Positions 23,382 to 29,787 of a stretch of 44,564 nucleotides of DNA are shown here, in pieces. The translations under genes and the position numbers were made by a program. Every line of letters starts with the position of its first letter. The first letter of the stretch is position 1. Under the pieces are notes generated by a model. It ran no database searches. It worked only from the letters and a program-made list of their open reading frames with translations, and was not told the origin of the DNA. Origin of the DNA: a virus; IMG/VR virus record IMGVR_UViG_3300045243_000019, positions 1-44,564 of that record; one strand, written 5' to 3'.

Positions 23382-23626
23382 ACTTTGCCCTCGACAGCGC
23401 CCCCTAGGGCTTCGCGGGCGATGCGCTTGCACTCTTGATGATTGCGGCAGTTGTGCTGCAACGTCCCGGTTATCAACTCCAGCGCCACGCGCAGCCGCTC
23501 GATCTCGTCGGCGGCCTCGGCTAGCAAGTCCTCCCAGTTGAGCCTCGAAGGTAAAGCGTTGGTGGCGTCATGGATGCGGCGGCGCATCTTCGATACCAGC
23601 GTTTTTGAGGGCAGATGCTCGCTCAT
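23378..23626 (-). CDS. Accessory protein with ADEIERLR motif, short form
   Basis: ATG 23626 overlaps the stop of a membrane miniprotein. The 82-residue product begins SEHLPSKTLVSKMRRRIHDA and has LLAEAADEIERLRVALELI. Its N-terminus resembles that of the protein from 23966 and its helix resembles the protein from 23381, so it looks like a mosaic of both. Function unknown. Confidence 0.6.
   Translation of the reverse strand: MSEHLPSKTLVSKMRRRIHDATNALPSRLNWEDLLAEAADEIERLRVALELITGTLQHNCRNHQECKRIAREALGGAVEGKV
23479..23518. repeat. 40-bp direct repeat, copy 2
   Basis: Second copy of the segment at 23255-23294, differing at one position, 224 bp away in the adjacent paralogous gene. Confidence 0.85.
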
Positions 23627-23715
23627 ATAAACCATCCAATGATGAAAGGGCTGGCGAGTAGCGCTATGGCTGAAAGCCAGAACCACCACGGTCCCATATA
23701 ACTGTCGCCATTCAT
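23623..23715 (-). CDS. 30-residue single-pass membrane miniprotein
   Basis: ATG 23715 to TGA 23623, with the stop overlapping the next start in ATGA. The product MNGDSYMGPWWFWLSAIALL continues ASPFIIGWFI, one hydrophobic helix from about residue 8 to the end. The overlap and its fit between two genes support translation. Confidence 0.5.
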   Translation of the reverse strand: MNGDSYMGPWWFWLSAIALLASPFIIGWFI

Positions 23716-23720
23716 GGCGC

Positions 23721-23966
23721 TCACTTGTCAAACCTCATGCCCGCTTCCTCGTAGGGATGCTTGCGCCCTAGAATGTGGTAGCCGTCCAGCGTGGGGATAA
23801 TGCTCAAGCCCCATTTGCTGGACTGTTGAACGAGCAGCCCGCGCTTCTCAAGCGCCGTCGCGGTGTTTGAAGCAATATCCCTGCCACTAGCCCCGGAGCA
23901 CAACCGATTCAATGCCTCGCGCATCGTCGCGGAGAGTTTCTTCTCCGATGGCAGCTTCTCACTCAT
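23721..23966 (-). CDS. Hypothetical protein, possible winged-helix fold
   Basis: ATG 23966 is chosen because the product then begins SEKLPSEKKLSATMREALNR, like its downstream neighbour. The 81-residue protein reads as helix-helix-helix then strand: ASNTATALEKRGLLVQQSSK, WGLSIIPTLDGYHILG, the pattern of a small winged-helix DNA-binding fold. Inferred only from pattern. Confidence 0.5.
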   Translation of the reverse strand: MSEKLPSEKKLSATMREALNRLCSGASGRDIASNTATALEKRGLLVQQSSKWGLSIIPTLDGYHILGRKHPYEEAGMRFDK

Positions 23967-24144
23967 CGGCGCCCACCAACCCATCGTAACGCTCGCAGAA
24001 CCCCTCAAGATGGTATTTCAGGCTAGCTAGCCTGAACCAATGCTCCCCGCAAAATGGGCACGCGACTCCGACGGGCGATCCCTCAGTCCTGAAATGCATA
24101 TGCCACAACGGGCCTGCGGGGCAGTCGCACTTCTCGGAAGTCAT
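23959..24144 (-). CDS. Small zinc-finger-like protein, 61 residues
   Basis: ATG 24144 has AAGGAGA upstream. The protein has KCDCPAGPLWHMHF and ACPFCGEHWFRLASLKYHLE, GFC, arranged like one or two zinc sites. It overlaps the next start by 8 bases. Specific role unknown. Confidence 0.55.
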   Translation of the reverse strand: MTSEKCDCPAGPLWHMHFRTEGSPVGVACPFCGEHWFRLASLKYHLEGFCERYDGLVGADE

Positions 24145-24163
24145 ATAGTCTCCTTGGCCCCTT

Positions 24164-24343
24164 TCAACTCGTAGCAAGGCGTCTTCCCTCTAGGCATTTA
24201 GGGCATACGCCCGCATCGGCCGGGTGACCGCAGTAACGGCATTTATCTTTGTTTGCGGCTTCCCTCTTCATGGCTTTCCACACCTTCGCGCACTCGGGAC
24301 AGAGACAGCCCCACGGGGCGGGGACGCGCGGTTCGATAGTCAT
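24164..24343 (-). CDS. Zinc-ribbon-like protein, 59 residues
   Basis: ATG 24343 to TGA 24164. Three CxxC-type pairs are visible: GCLCPECAKVWK, KCRYCGHP and VCPKCLEG, suggesting a zinc ribbon with an extra site. It is preceded by a short open frame ending in ATATGA. No named family recognised. Confidence 0.6.
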   Translation of the reverse strand: MTIEPRVPAPWGCLCPECAKVWKAMKREAANKDKCRYCGHPADAGVCPKCLEGRRLATS

Positions 24344-24380
24344 ATGCTACCCCTGCTTAGCGGATCAGTGGAAAGCTGCT

Positions 24381-24476
24381 CTACCATTTGATAAACCCCA
24401 GTTTCTTCATCAGCCATAGCTTGCGGGTGTACCAAGACGCCCAAGCGCTATAGGGATAGAACAGCTTCTCGGCCAT
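24381..24476 (-). CDS. Possible 31-residue basic aromatic peptide
   Basis: ATG 24476, with GGGGGAG about 6 bases upstream, opens AEKLFYPYSAWASWYTRKLW followed by LMKKLGFIKW and TAG. The site is strong and the frame is first after the integrase gene. Short length keeps confidence low. Confidence 0.4.
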   Translation of the reverse strand: MAEKLFYPYSAWASWYTRKLWLMKKLGFIKW

Positions 24477-24714
24477 CACAAACTCCCCCTAGAAAACAAC
24501 CGCATGACGGCCCTAGGTAGGTCAATCCGGGGCAAAATAGGCAACGTTCCACGCGGAACAAGTAGAGCACCGTCAGGGCGTTGCTTATATTCCGGTCCTA
24601 AGTAGGACTGGAAGCGGTTCCGGGGGAATCCAGAGCGAGGTTTCAAAATATAAAACAGCCACTTACGGACTGTAGAAATTCTCAGTACACGTTTCGTATA
24701 TCTGACGATGTTTC
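24477..24714. promoter_or_regulatory. Intergenic region after the integrase: candidate attP with dyads
   Basis: No gene is seen in this 238-bp gap. It has the dyad GTTCC-ACGC-GGAAC (24546-24559), which resembles a ParB parS half-site pair, and a strong hairpin CCGGTCCTA-AG-TAGGACTGG (24592-24611, one wobble). AT-rich tracts lie at 24645-24660 and 24700-24714. attP often adjoins int, so this is the leading candidate; no core could be identified without the bacterial site. Confidence 0.45.
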
Positions 24715-25707
24715 TTATTTGAGCGGGGTGACTTTTCGCACTCCCCGATCGTACGTCCCGCGCGTCATCGCCATGCTGGTATGACCCGCGCGCTCGAAGG
24801 CTTCCTGAATCGTTGTCGAATCGCTCACGGACTTGGCGCGCAGATCGTGGAAGGTGAAGCGCTCCTGAAGCACCCCAGCCTTCATCGCGTTGTACATGGT
24901 GCGCTGCCAGCAAGCTCGGAACCCTTCGGACGTGTACGGCATCCCACGGCGCGTACGGATCACGTACCCACCGATCTCCACCACCGGGACCATCCGGCGC
25001 GCCCGGCTTATAACGGCCTCCAGGGCCGAAGACATACCAACTAAGAGCCGCTTCCCGGTCTTGGCCTGCCTGAACAAGATCCCCTCGTCCGTCACATTCT
25101 TGAACGGCAGCGTCAGCAAGTCCCCCTGCCTCTGCCCCGTCAGCAAGGCCAGATCCATCGCAAGCTGTATCCGTGGCCTCGCCGTCGCGTAGAACGCCGC
25201 ATACTCCGCATCGGTCACGTACCGGCTCCGCTTCTTCGAGGGATTTAGCTGCACGTCCTTGCAGGGGTTCCTGTCTGCGACATACCAACGTCCAACCATC
25301 TTTGCATACACTGATGAGAGCACCGCGACCTGTCTGTTCGCGTGGATCTTGCCCTTGGGCCTGTCCAAAAACGCGCCTATATCTCTCGGCAAAAGCTCGT
25401 CGGGTCTCATATGCCCAAAGACTCTCACCAGGGTTGCGATGTGGCGCGCGTAGTCCTTTTGGGTGCGCGGCGCTAGCGTTGGAATAACTTCCCGCTTGTA
25501 TCGCTCGAAGTGCTCCAAGAGTAAGGCGCCCGTCTTCGGCGGAGGCTGGGGAGCTGTCCGCTCCGCCATGAACTTCCATACCAGATGCTCTGAGCCCTCC
25601 GGCCCTATTCGCTCCGCGTCTCCAGAGGGCGGGCGATACCAGTATGAGCCGTGAATCACCGTCACATAGCGGGGGAGATGCGTGTTGCTCTTGCGGGGGC
25701 GTGACAT
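24715..25707 (-). CDS. int: Tyrosine recombinase (phage integrase)
   Basis: This 330-residue protein has a SAM-like core-binding domain (about residues 60-145) and a catalytic domain with R193 (LLTGQRQGDLLTL), K216 (AKTGKR), H287 and R290 (FHDLR), H309 (AGHTSMAMT) and the nucleophile Y319 (TYDRG). All catalytic residues are intact. GGAG precedes the ATG. It integrates and, with an excision factor, releases the prophage. The DUF4224 gene lies just upstream. A 414-residue frame over the same bases is a shadow. Confidence 0.95.
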   Translation of the reverse strand: MSRPRKSNTHLPRYVTVIHGSYWYRPPSGDAERIGPEGSEHLVWKFMAERTAPQPPPKTGALLLEHFERYKREVIPTLAPRTQKDYARHIATLVRVFGHMRPDELLPRDIGAFLDRPKGKIHANRQVAVLSSVYAKMVGRWYVADRNPCKDVQLNPSKKRSRYVTDAEYAAFYATARPRIQLAMDLALLTGQRQGDLLTLPFKNVTDEGILFRQAKTGKRLLVGMSSALEAVISRARRMVPVVEIGGYVIRTRRGMPYTSEGFRACWQRTMYNAMKAGVLQERFTFHDLRAKSVSDSTTIQEAFERAGHTSMAMTRGTYDRGVRKVTPLK

Positions 25708-25716
25708 AGGGCTCCT

Positions 25717-25932
25717 TCATCGCACGAGCTCCAGGCGGGGCTCTTTGCGGCGACGCGGCACGAACATTTCTTCGGGCTTCTGGAATAATGCGCGGTCTAC
25801 CAGGGGATAGCCATCAGCCTGGCGTGAGCGGAAGGGGACGCCCATCTTGCCGAGCGCCATCTTCTGGCTGTTCTTGTGCTTGTAGCCGGTCAGGTCGAAT
25901 AGCTCAAGCGGGGATAGCCAAAGTCCTACCAT
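25717..25932 (-). CDS. DUF4224 protein, possible excisionase-like factor
   Basis: This 71-residue protein begins LWLSPLELFDLTGYKHKNSQ and has MGVPFRSRQADGYPLVDRAL, the DUF4224 pattern (a small winged or MerR-like DNA-binding unit). The gene directly precedes int with 9 bases between, the usual place of an excision factor. That role is an inference from position and fold. Confidence 0.7.
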   Translation of the reverse strand: MVGLWLSPLELFDLTGYKHKNSQKMALGKMGVPFRSRQADGYPLVDRALFQKPEEMFVPRRRKEPRLELVR

Positions 25933-26210
25933 TTCACGATCCCTTTGCTGGAGTAGTCCGAAAGTTGCTCAATCAGCGCGCGCAGGATCATCGAGTCCAC
26001 TTCCTGACGCGTCCAATCAGTCTTTGTCCGCCCGTCGATAACCGCATGGCAAGCGTGGCACCCATAAACAGCGCATATGTCAGGGGGTTTAAGCGACCCA
26101 TACCATCCGCGTTTGATGTGACAAAGAACCGTAGTCGTCGGATCGCGCGTGCAGATTGTCGGAAGTCGTAATACACAATCCTTACCCCTCGCCAGTTTCC
26201 GCAGGTCCAT
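25926..26210 (-). CDS. DUF1364 (Ren-like) nuclease-domain protein
   Basis: This 94-residue protein matches the DUF1364 pattern: DLRKLARGKDCVLRLPTICT, VLCHIKRGWYGSLKPPDICA, GCHACHAVIDGR and LSDYSSKG. The Cys/His spacing suggests an HNH-type metal site. Relatives lie in recombination regions of lambdoid phages. It overlaps both neighbours. Confidence 0.85.
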   Translation of the reverse strand: MDLRKLARGKDCVLRLPTICTRDPTTTVLCHIKRGWYGSLKPPDICAVYGCHACHAVIDGRTKTDWTRQEVDSMILRALIEQLSDYSSKGIVKW

Positions 26211-26367
26211 CTAGGTTTAACCTCGCTACGGCTACAGCCACGCCCTTACGCATTCCCATTTGGTGGAACAGCTCTTGTTGAAGCTCGTCTACTTCGATTG
26301 TGAAAGTAAGCGAGCCGTCAGCCGTTGAGCGGTAGCTGTGGATGAAGCCTTGGATTACGTCGTTCAC
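26182..26367 (-). CDS. Hypothetical early protein, 61 residues
   Basis: GTG 26367 with AAGGAAG 5 bases upstream and a GTGA overlap; the open frame to 26427 is not needed. The product NDVIQGFIHSYRSTADGSLT, FTIEVDELQQELFHQMGMRK looks like a small alpha/beta protein, of a kind seen near phage recombination genes. Confidence 0.6.
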   Translation of the reverse strand: MNDVIQGFIHSYRSTADGSLTFTIEVDELQQELFHQMGMRKGVAVAVARLNLDGPAETGEG

Positions 26368-26486
26368 CAAAACTTCCTTACAAAGTGGAGGACAATCCAT
26401 AACGGAGCCGCGACTAGCGCGATCCAAAGCACCGCCCAGATCAGCAGCACCATCGTTTGGGCAAAGTCGTCGGGATCGAGCTTCAA
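26364..26486 (-). CDS. 40-residue single-pass membrane miniprotein
   Basis: TTG 26486 lies in a TTGA overlap with the SSB-tailed gene and its stop lies in a GTGA overlap with the next. The product KLDPDDFAQTMVLLIWAVLW continues IALVAAPLWIVLHFVRKFW: acidic start, one long hydrophobic segment (about 12-36), basic end. Double overlap supports it. Confidence 0.55.
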   Translation of the reverse strand: MKLDPDDFAQTMVLLIWAVLWIALVAAPLWIVLHFVRKFW

Positions 26487-26740
26487 AACGGTAACTCGTC
26501 GTCTAACTCAGGCTCGCCTCCCCCGGCTGCGGCCTCGGGTGCAGGGGCGTTTTTCTGCACCTTTGGCCGCGCCGAGAGACTGAGATATTTTTCGCCATCC
26601 TTTTTGGCTTTCGTCCAGGCGCTCAATTCCCATTCCACGCCGTTAATCATTAGATTGCCGCGCATGTTGGGTTGCTGTTCGGTCTCCTTGTAGGAGTTCT
26701 TGAACAGGGCGCCTTGTCCGTCTTTGGTCTGGTAGCTCAT
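26483..26740 (-). CDS. DUF736-like protein with SSB-type acidic C-terminus
   Basis: This 85-residue protein begins SYQTKDGQGALFKNSYKETE and has INGVEWELSAWTKAKKDGEK, YLSLSARPK, a short OB-like beta pattern related to DUF736 phage proteins. It ends EPELDDELPF. An acidic tail ending in Pro-Phe is what bacterial SSB uses to recruit partner proteins. With ERF 400 bp upstream, a single-strand-binding role in recombination is a good inference. Confidence 0.7.
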   Translation of the reverse strand: MSYQTKDGQGALFKNSYKETEQQPNMRGNLMINGVEWELSAWTKAKKDGEKYLSLSARPKVQKNAPAPEAAAGGGEPELDDELPF

Positions 26741-26886
26741 GGTCTCCTCGATGCGAAAAACGTTGCTGTCAGGGGCGATAGCCCGAATCCCAGAAGGAAT
26801 GCGGGGAAGAAGGACAAATGGAGGCCCACGCTAAGGGCCACGGCAATAGCCGCACCAAGAGCAGCCCCGAATATGTAATAGCTCAC
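26737..26886 (-). CDS. 49-residue two-helix membrane miniprotein
   Basis: GTG 26886 to TGA 26737, with GTGA and ATGA overlaps at its ends. The product SYYIFGAALGAAIAVALSVG, LHLSFFPAFLLGFGLSPLTA, TFFASRRP has two hydrophobic segments. It shares the VGLHLSxxPA motif with the miniprotein at 28348, so the two are probably paralogues. Confidence 0.6.
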   Translation of the reverse strand: MSYYIFGAALGAAIAVALSVGLHLSFFPAFLLGFGLSPLTATFFASRRP

Positions 26887-27131
26887 TGCGTTTCTCCGCT
26901 CTTTTCTGCGTCCCAATGGATCATTACGTCCGCTTCTTTAACTGCCAGATTCCTAGCGGTAGTGGCCGAGCCGCCAATCTCATGCCGCTGGACCGTCCAG
27001 TAAAAGAGGTTCGTGAGAGCTATCCGCAGCTTTCTAATTTCCTCATTGGCAAGCGGGCAACGGTGGGGCTCATCCGCGCGCCATTCGTCGCCGGGGGTAT
27101 TCGTGGAGCAATGCTCGCAACCAAAGCTCAC
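26883..27131 (-). CDS. Hypothetical early protein, 82 residues
   Basis: GTG start in a GTGA overlap with ERF. It starts SFGCEHCSTNTPGDEWRADE, HRCPLANEEIRKLRIALTNL, a Cys/His cluster followed by a helix, and continues with HEIGGSATTARNLAVKEADV. Possible zinc-binding accessory of the recombination genes; no family recognised. Confidence 0.55.
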   Translation of the reverse strand: MSFGCEHCSTNTPGDEWRADEPHRCPLANEEIRKLRIALTNLFYWTVQRHEIGGSATTARNLAVKEADVMIHWDAEKSGETQ

Positions 27132-27871
27132 TGCGTAACTCCCTTGTGTGCGTCCCGCTCTTCGCGGGCGATCTGTTCTGCGCGGGTCTCTTTGCTTTTC
27201 CCAGACGTGACGCCGTGCTTATCAAGTACATCCTTGATACCGGCCCTCACTGCGGCGGGGAGCATCTTCCAGCCCTGCTGATAATCGTCGTGGGTCTGGG
27301 TTGCCGTGGCGTGCGTCGTAATGATTTGCTCGTCGCTTTTCATTTCCCAAGCGGCTTTGAAGTTCGACGCGATCAGCTTCGCCAGCGTGCTCGGCGCTTT
27401 CGTAGCGTTCTCACCCATGGGGTCGATGCGCGGGAGGCCGTTGACTGTGCCCTTGGCGGCAGGCGTTGCGGTGTTTCCCTCGGCCGCGTTGCCGTCGTCG
27501 TCATCATCGGCGCACACGCACAGCAGAAGGGTTACCCCGTAGCGGCGCGCGTAGGTCAGCGCTGAGCCATAGGCTTGCGGCCCTCCGTCGCCAACGATAA
27601 TTTTCACGGCGTTATGCAGGCACTTCGCCCCAAGCCAGAGGGTGGTTACTAGGTATTCGCCCTCTATGGATTGAGTAAGCGCGAGGCCGTGGGCAGCTAG
27701 AGCCGGCTGCACCGCTCGCAGGATTGCCTCCAGGGGCGCGTAGGAGAAGCTGTAGCTCCCCCCGGTCTTGGTACGCACCGTAACTGTCTTGTCGCGCGTA
27801 ATCGGCTTAAATGCCGCCTGCGCTTTCGACAGTGCAGATGCAAGCTCATTGATGTTCTCTGAAGTTTCCAT
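27128..27871 (-). CDS. erf: ERF-family single-strand annealing protein
   Basis: This 247-residue protein has the ERF core: INELASALSKAQAAFKPITR, YSFSYAPLEAILRAVQPALA, GLALTQSIEG, YGSALTYARRYGVTLLLCVC, ADDDDDGN. The GSALTYARRY segment is the family signature. ERF anneals complementary single strands and helps circularise or recombine phage DNA. The C-terminal 100 residues are a variable linker and helical tail. It is expressed with the SSB-tailed protein. Confidence 0.93.
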   Translation of the reverse strand: METSENINELASALSKAQAAFKPITRDKTVTVRTKTGGSYSFSYAPLEAILRAVQPALAAHGLALTQSIEGEYLVTTLWLGAKCLHNAVKIIVGDGGPQAYGSALTYARRYGVTLLLCVCADDDDDGNAAEGNTATPAAKGTVNGLPRIDPMGENATKAPSTLAKLIASNFKAAWEMKSDEQIITTHATATQTHDDYQQGWKMLPAAVRAGIKDVLDKHGVTSGKSKETRAEQIAREERDAHKGVTQ

Positions 27872-28116
27872 TAGATGCTCCTATGCCCGCACTTGGGGCA
27901 TGAACCCACTTCGTCTTTTCCGTACACGGTCGGTGGCTCACTGGATGAGCCAGCCAGCGCGGCGCGGCCTTCTTCGATCAGGTCAGGCGCGACGAAATAC
28001 AGTCGGCGCCCCTGGTTATCTGTCGCGCCCTTACGCGACCCGTCGGCCTCTTGCCATTCGGTAGAGGCAAGCTCGACGATCAGCTCGAGCGCGTCCCGCA
28101 CGTCAGAAGCGCTCAC
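27871..28116 (-). CDS. Hypothetical protein with C-terminal zinc knuckle
   Basis: GTG start; 81 residues. The body SASDVRDALELIVELASTEW, LYFVAPDLIEEGRAAL is helical and the end CPKCGHRSI holds one CxxC pair. Its last base is shared with the ERF start, so translation is coupled. Confidence 0.55.
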   Translation of the reverse strand: MSASDVRDALELIVELASTEWQEADGSRKGATDNQGRRLYFVAPDLIEEGRAALAGSSSEPPTVYGKDEVGSCPKCGHRSI

Positions 28117-28351
28117 CGGTCACCCTTGACGCTTCCCAATACGTATCGTCATCGCGCCTGGATTCGTATTCCTCTGCGAGTAGCGACTGGTCCTTAACTC
28201 GGTCGCAGTCGCATCCCTCGCGAGTCTTCGCCCCGCAGCAGTGACACCACGGTGTCGGATCGTGATCCGGATGCAGCCAGCACTTCTCGTCATGGTCGCG
28301 GTCGTAGGCTTCGCACTCAGAGCAGGGGATCAGTAGGAACTGCGCGCTCAT
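28103..28351 (-). CDS. Cys-rich protein, probably zinc-binding, 82 residues
   Basis: ATG 28351 overlaps a membrane miniprotein's stop. The product has PCSECEAYDRDHDEKCWLHP, WCHCCGAKTREGCDCD, at least eight Cys with His residues, enough for two metal sites, then an acidic helical tail. No named family recognised. Confidence 0.55.
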   Translation of the reverse strand: MSAQFLLIPCSECEAYDRDHDEKCWLHPDHDPTPWCHCCGAKTREGCDCDRVKDQSLLAEEYESRRDDDTYWEASRVTGERF

Positions 28352-28509
28352 GGCTCCTCCGTCCATGCAAGACCTGCTTGCGCACCGGTGAACCCAAGCA
28401 GCGTGCCCATGAAGATTGCGGGCATCATTGACAGGTGCAGCCCCAGTACGATGATGAAATTAAGGGCCAGAACGCCGCCGATACACAGGCACCACTTAAG
28501 TACGTTCAC
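28348..28509 (-). CDS. 53-residue two-helix membrane miniprotein
   Basis: GTG 28509 to TGA 28348, overlapping both neighbours. The product NVLKWCLCIGGVLALNFIIV, LGLHLSMMPAIFMGTLLGFT, GAQAGLAWTEEP has hydrophobic segments at about 6-24 and 29-47. It shares GLHLSxxPA and GF with the protein at 26737. Confidence 0.6.
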   Translation of the reverse strand: MNVLKWCLCIGGVLALNFIIVLGLHLSMMPAIFMGTLLGFTGAQAGLAWTEEP

Positions 28510-28658
28510 TTGGTCACCGCTTCTACGTTGTTTCTCTTGCAGTGATGGCTCGGGGGCGGCAGACGGTCAGCGGTACGGAATGCGGCGATAGCCACAATCG
28601 TCCAGCAAATAGCCCCGAGGCCGGCGCAGACGAGAGCTGCTGAAAGGTGCCAGCTCAC
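28506..28658 (-). CDS. 50-residue membrane miniprotein
   Basis: GTG 28658 to TGA 28506, with GTGA overlaps at both ends. The product SWHLSAALVCAGLGAICWTI, VAIAAFRTADRLPPPSHHC has one long hydrophobic segment (about 4-27) and a basic, His/Pro-rich tail. It sits directly before the related miniprotein. Confidence 0.55.
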   Translation of the reverse strand: MSWHLSAALVCAGLGAICWTIVAIAAFRTADRLPPPSHHCKRNNVEAVTK

Positions 28659-28924
28659 TTCGTTCCCCGGTATGCAGCATTGAAGCCGCGCAGGTAGGCG
28701 AGCTGGATAAAGCGCTTCACCAGTTCCCGCTGGGTATCGCGGGCGAAGCTATCGGGAGCGCTGGCTACCAAGGACTGCGCCAGAATGTCGGCGTCTGTGA
28801 TGGCGTTGTGTGCCACGTGGAACACGGTGAAGTCCGTGGCATCGCGCACGATGGCGAGGTCCGCGCCTTCAGTCTCGATTTCGGCGTGCGCCTTGATATA
28901 GGCGCCCGTGGTGTTACAGATCAT
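28655..28924 (-). CDS. Hypothetical early protein, 89 residues
   Basis: ATG 28924 has GAGGGAG about 9 bases upstream; a perfect dyad GATCA-TTTG-TGATC (28919-28932) covers the start codon. The product ICNTTGAYIKAHAEIETEGA, DTQRELVKRFIQLAYLRGFN is mixed alpha/beta. Function unknown. Confidence 0.6.
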   Translation of the reverse strand: MICNTTGAYIKAHAEIETEGADLAIVRDATDFTVFHVAHNAITDADILAQSLVASAPDSFARDTQRELVKRFIQLAYLRGFNAAYRGTK

Positions 28925-28969
28925 TTGTGATCGCTCCCTCAAGATAAGAAGTTACGATTCGTTACAACG

Positions 28970-29182
28970 TTATTCATGGCCGCGTTCCCGAAAGTTTCGG
29001 AGTCGCCGTTCAGCTACGGCGGCGTCCGCGTACTCGGCGGCGATGTGTGCGATGCCTTCAGGTTTTGCCGCACTTCCCCGCTTCAAAGCGTGGGGGATCG
29101 GCGCATTGACAAAAGCGGCTTCCCAGAACCGGGCTATCTGGTTCTGCCGGCGTTCAGGTAAGGATGAATGTTTGGAGGCCAT
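28970..29182 (-). CDS. First gene of the leftward early operon; small basic protein in the lambda-N position
   Basis: ATG 29182 is only about 3 bases from the expected transcription start of the promoter at 29192-29220, so the message is nearly leaderless. The 70-residue product ASKHSSLPERRQNQIARFWE, AAVAERRLRNFRERGHE has two Arg-rich patches. Position and composition recall lambda N, but no homology is visible, so antitermination is only a hypothesis. Confidence 0.55.
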   Translation of the reverse strand: MASKHSSLPERRQNQIARFWEAAFVNAPIPHALKRGSAAKPEGIAHIAAEYADAAVAERRLRNFRERGHE

Positions 29183-29184
29183 GG

Positions 29185-29227
29185 GAATGCACTGTAAGGC
29201 ATTCCTTGCGTCATGTCAAGCATGACT
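29185..29227 (-). promoter_or_regulatory. Leftward early promoter (PL-like) with two operator dyads
   Basis: Read leftward, -35 TTGACA (29220-29215) and -10 TACAGT (29197-29192) are 17 bp apart. The perfect dyad GGAATGC-N8-GCATTCC (29185-29206) covers the -10 and the dyad GTCATG-N5-CATGAC (29211-29227) covers the -35. CTGTAAGGCAT (29193-29203) recurs at the other operator region. A repressor bound here would block RNA polymerase. Confidence 0.75.
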
Positions 29228-29371
29228 TGCAAACTAGGCCGTATACTCCCGCAATCGGTCCATGTCGCCGGGCGGCGACCGAAGGAGCTTCAGGTGAAAA
29301 GAGGGACGGTGCGGGGGATCAGGACCGCAACCACGGGGACCGTGGTATGGGTCGAATGGCCGGCAAGAAGA
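29207..29371. other. Region between PL and the repressor gene
   Basis: No convincing gene on the leftward strand. A rightward 59-codon frame at 29294-29473 starts at GTG with AAGGAG upstream (KRGTVRGIRTATTGTVVWVE) but runs antisense into the repressor. A hairpin ACCACGG-GGA-CCGTGGT lies near 29331-29347. Confidence 0.4.
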
Positions 29372-29683
29372 CTAGCTACTCTTGGGCCGCCTATAGGGCG
29401 ATCTGAAGGTTCCAGACGCCGAAGGGTCAATGGGATTGGCCGGAGGCGGAAGACCGCCCCTAGGGCCTCCTAGAGCGCCCCATACCAGATATTGGGGGGT
29501 AGTCCCGAGCAGAGAGGCCAGCATTAAAAGGTTCTCGGGCCTTATATTAGGGCTTGCGTCACTGAACCACTGGCCCACGGATGCCCTGGACACCCGCAGG
29601 CGCCGGCCGATCTCAGACTGAGTGAGCCCCTTAGCTTCAGCTAAGCGGGTGATTCGCTGCCCCATTGTTTCTTCTTGGATCAT
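29372..29683 (-). CDS. XRE-family repressor (CI-like), without protease domain
   Basis: From ATG 29683 the protein is 103 residues; an in-frame ATG at 29665 gives 97. It has one helix-turn-helix: RITRLAEAKGLTQSEIGRRL, RVSRASVGQWFSD, followed by RPENLLMLASLLGTTPQYLV, then a Pro/Ser-rich tail. Lambda-type repressors carry an autocleaving C-terminal domain; this one does not. A -10-like TAAGAT (29697-29692) lies 8 bases before ATG 29683, with no good -35, as for an activated maintenance promoter. Confidence 0.85.
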   Translation of the reverse strand: MIQEETMGQRITRLAEAKGLTQSEIGRRLRVSRASVGQWFSDASPNIRPENLLMLASLLGTTPQYLVWGALGGPRGGLPPPANPIDPSASGTFRSPYRRPKSS

Positions 29684-29729
29684 GTGAAGTAATCTTAACT
29701 TGCAGGTGCGGCCGCCATGATTAGCACCC

Positions 29730-29740
29730 CTGTAAGGCAT
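29730..29740. promoter_or_regulatory. Operator motif, right-hand copy
   Basis: CTGTAAGGCAT here is identical to 29193-29203 at the leftward promoter. It lies between the divergent repressor and cro promoters, where lambda OR would be. Confidence 0.6.
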
Positions 29741-29748
29741 ATTTTGCA

Positions 29749-29777
29749 TTGACGGGCTGTCAGCCATGTCTTACGAT
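29749..29777 (+). promoter_or_regulatory. Rightward early promoter (PR-like)
   Basis: -35 TTGACG (29749-29754) and -10 TACGAT (29772-29777) are 17 bp apart. The spacer holds the perfect dyad GGCTG-T-CAGCC (29755-29765). Transcription would start near 29784, about 4 bases before the cro-like ATG. Confidence 0.7.
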
Positions 29778-29787
29778 GCGGCTCGCA

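Noticed and set aside
24476-25720. 414-codon minus-strand frame over the integrase
   Set aside because: The overlapping frame encodes an integrase with all catalytic residues; this one has no domain and an Arg/Gly/Ala-rich shadow composition.
29294-29473. 59-codon rightward frame with AAGGAG upstream, antisense to the repressor end
   Set aside because: No promoter was found, composition is Arg-rich shadow-like and the repressor frame is well supported. Noted within the intergenic entry only.
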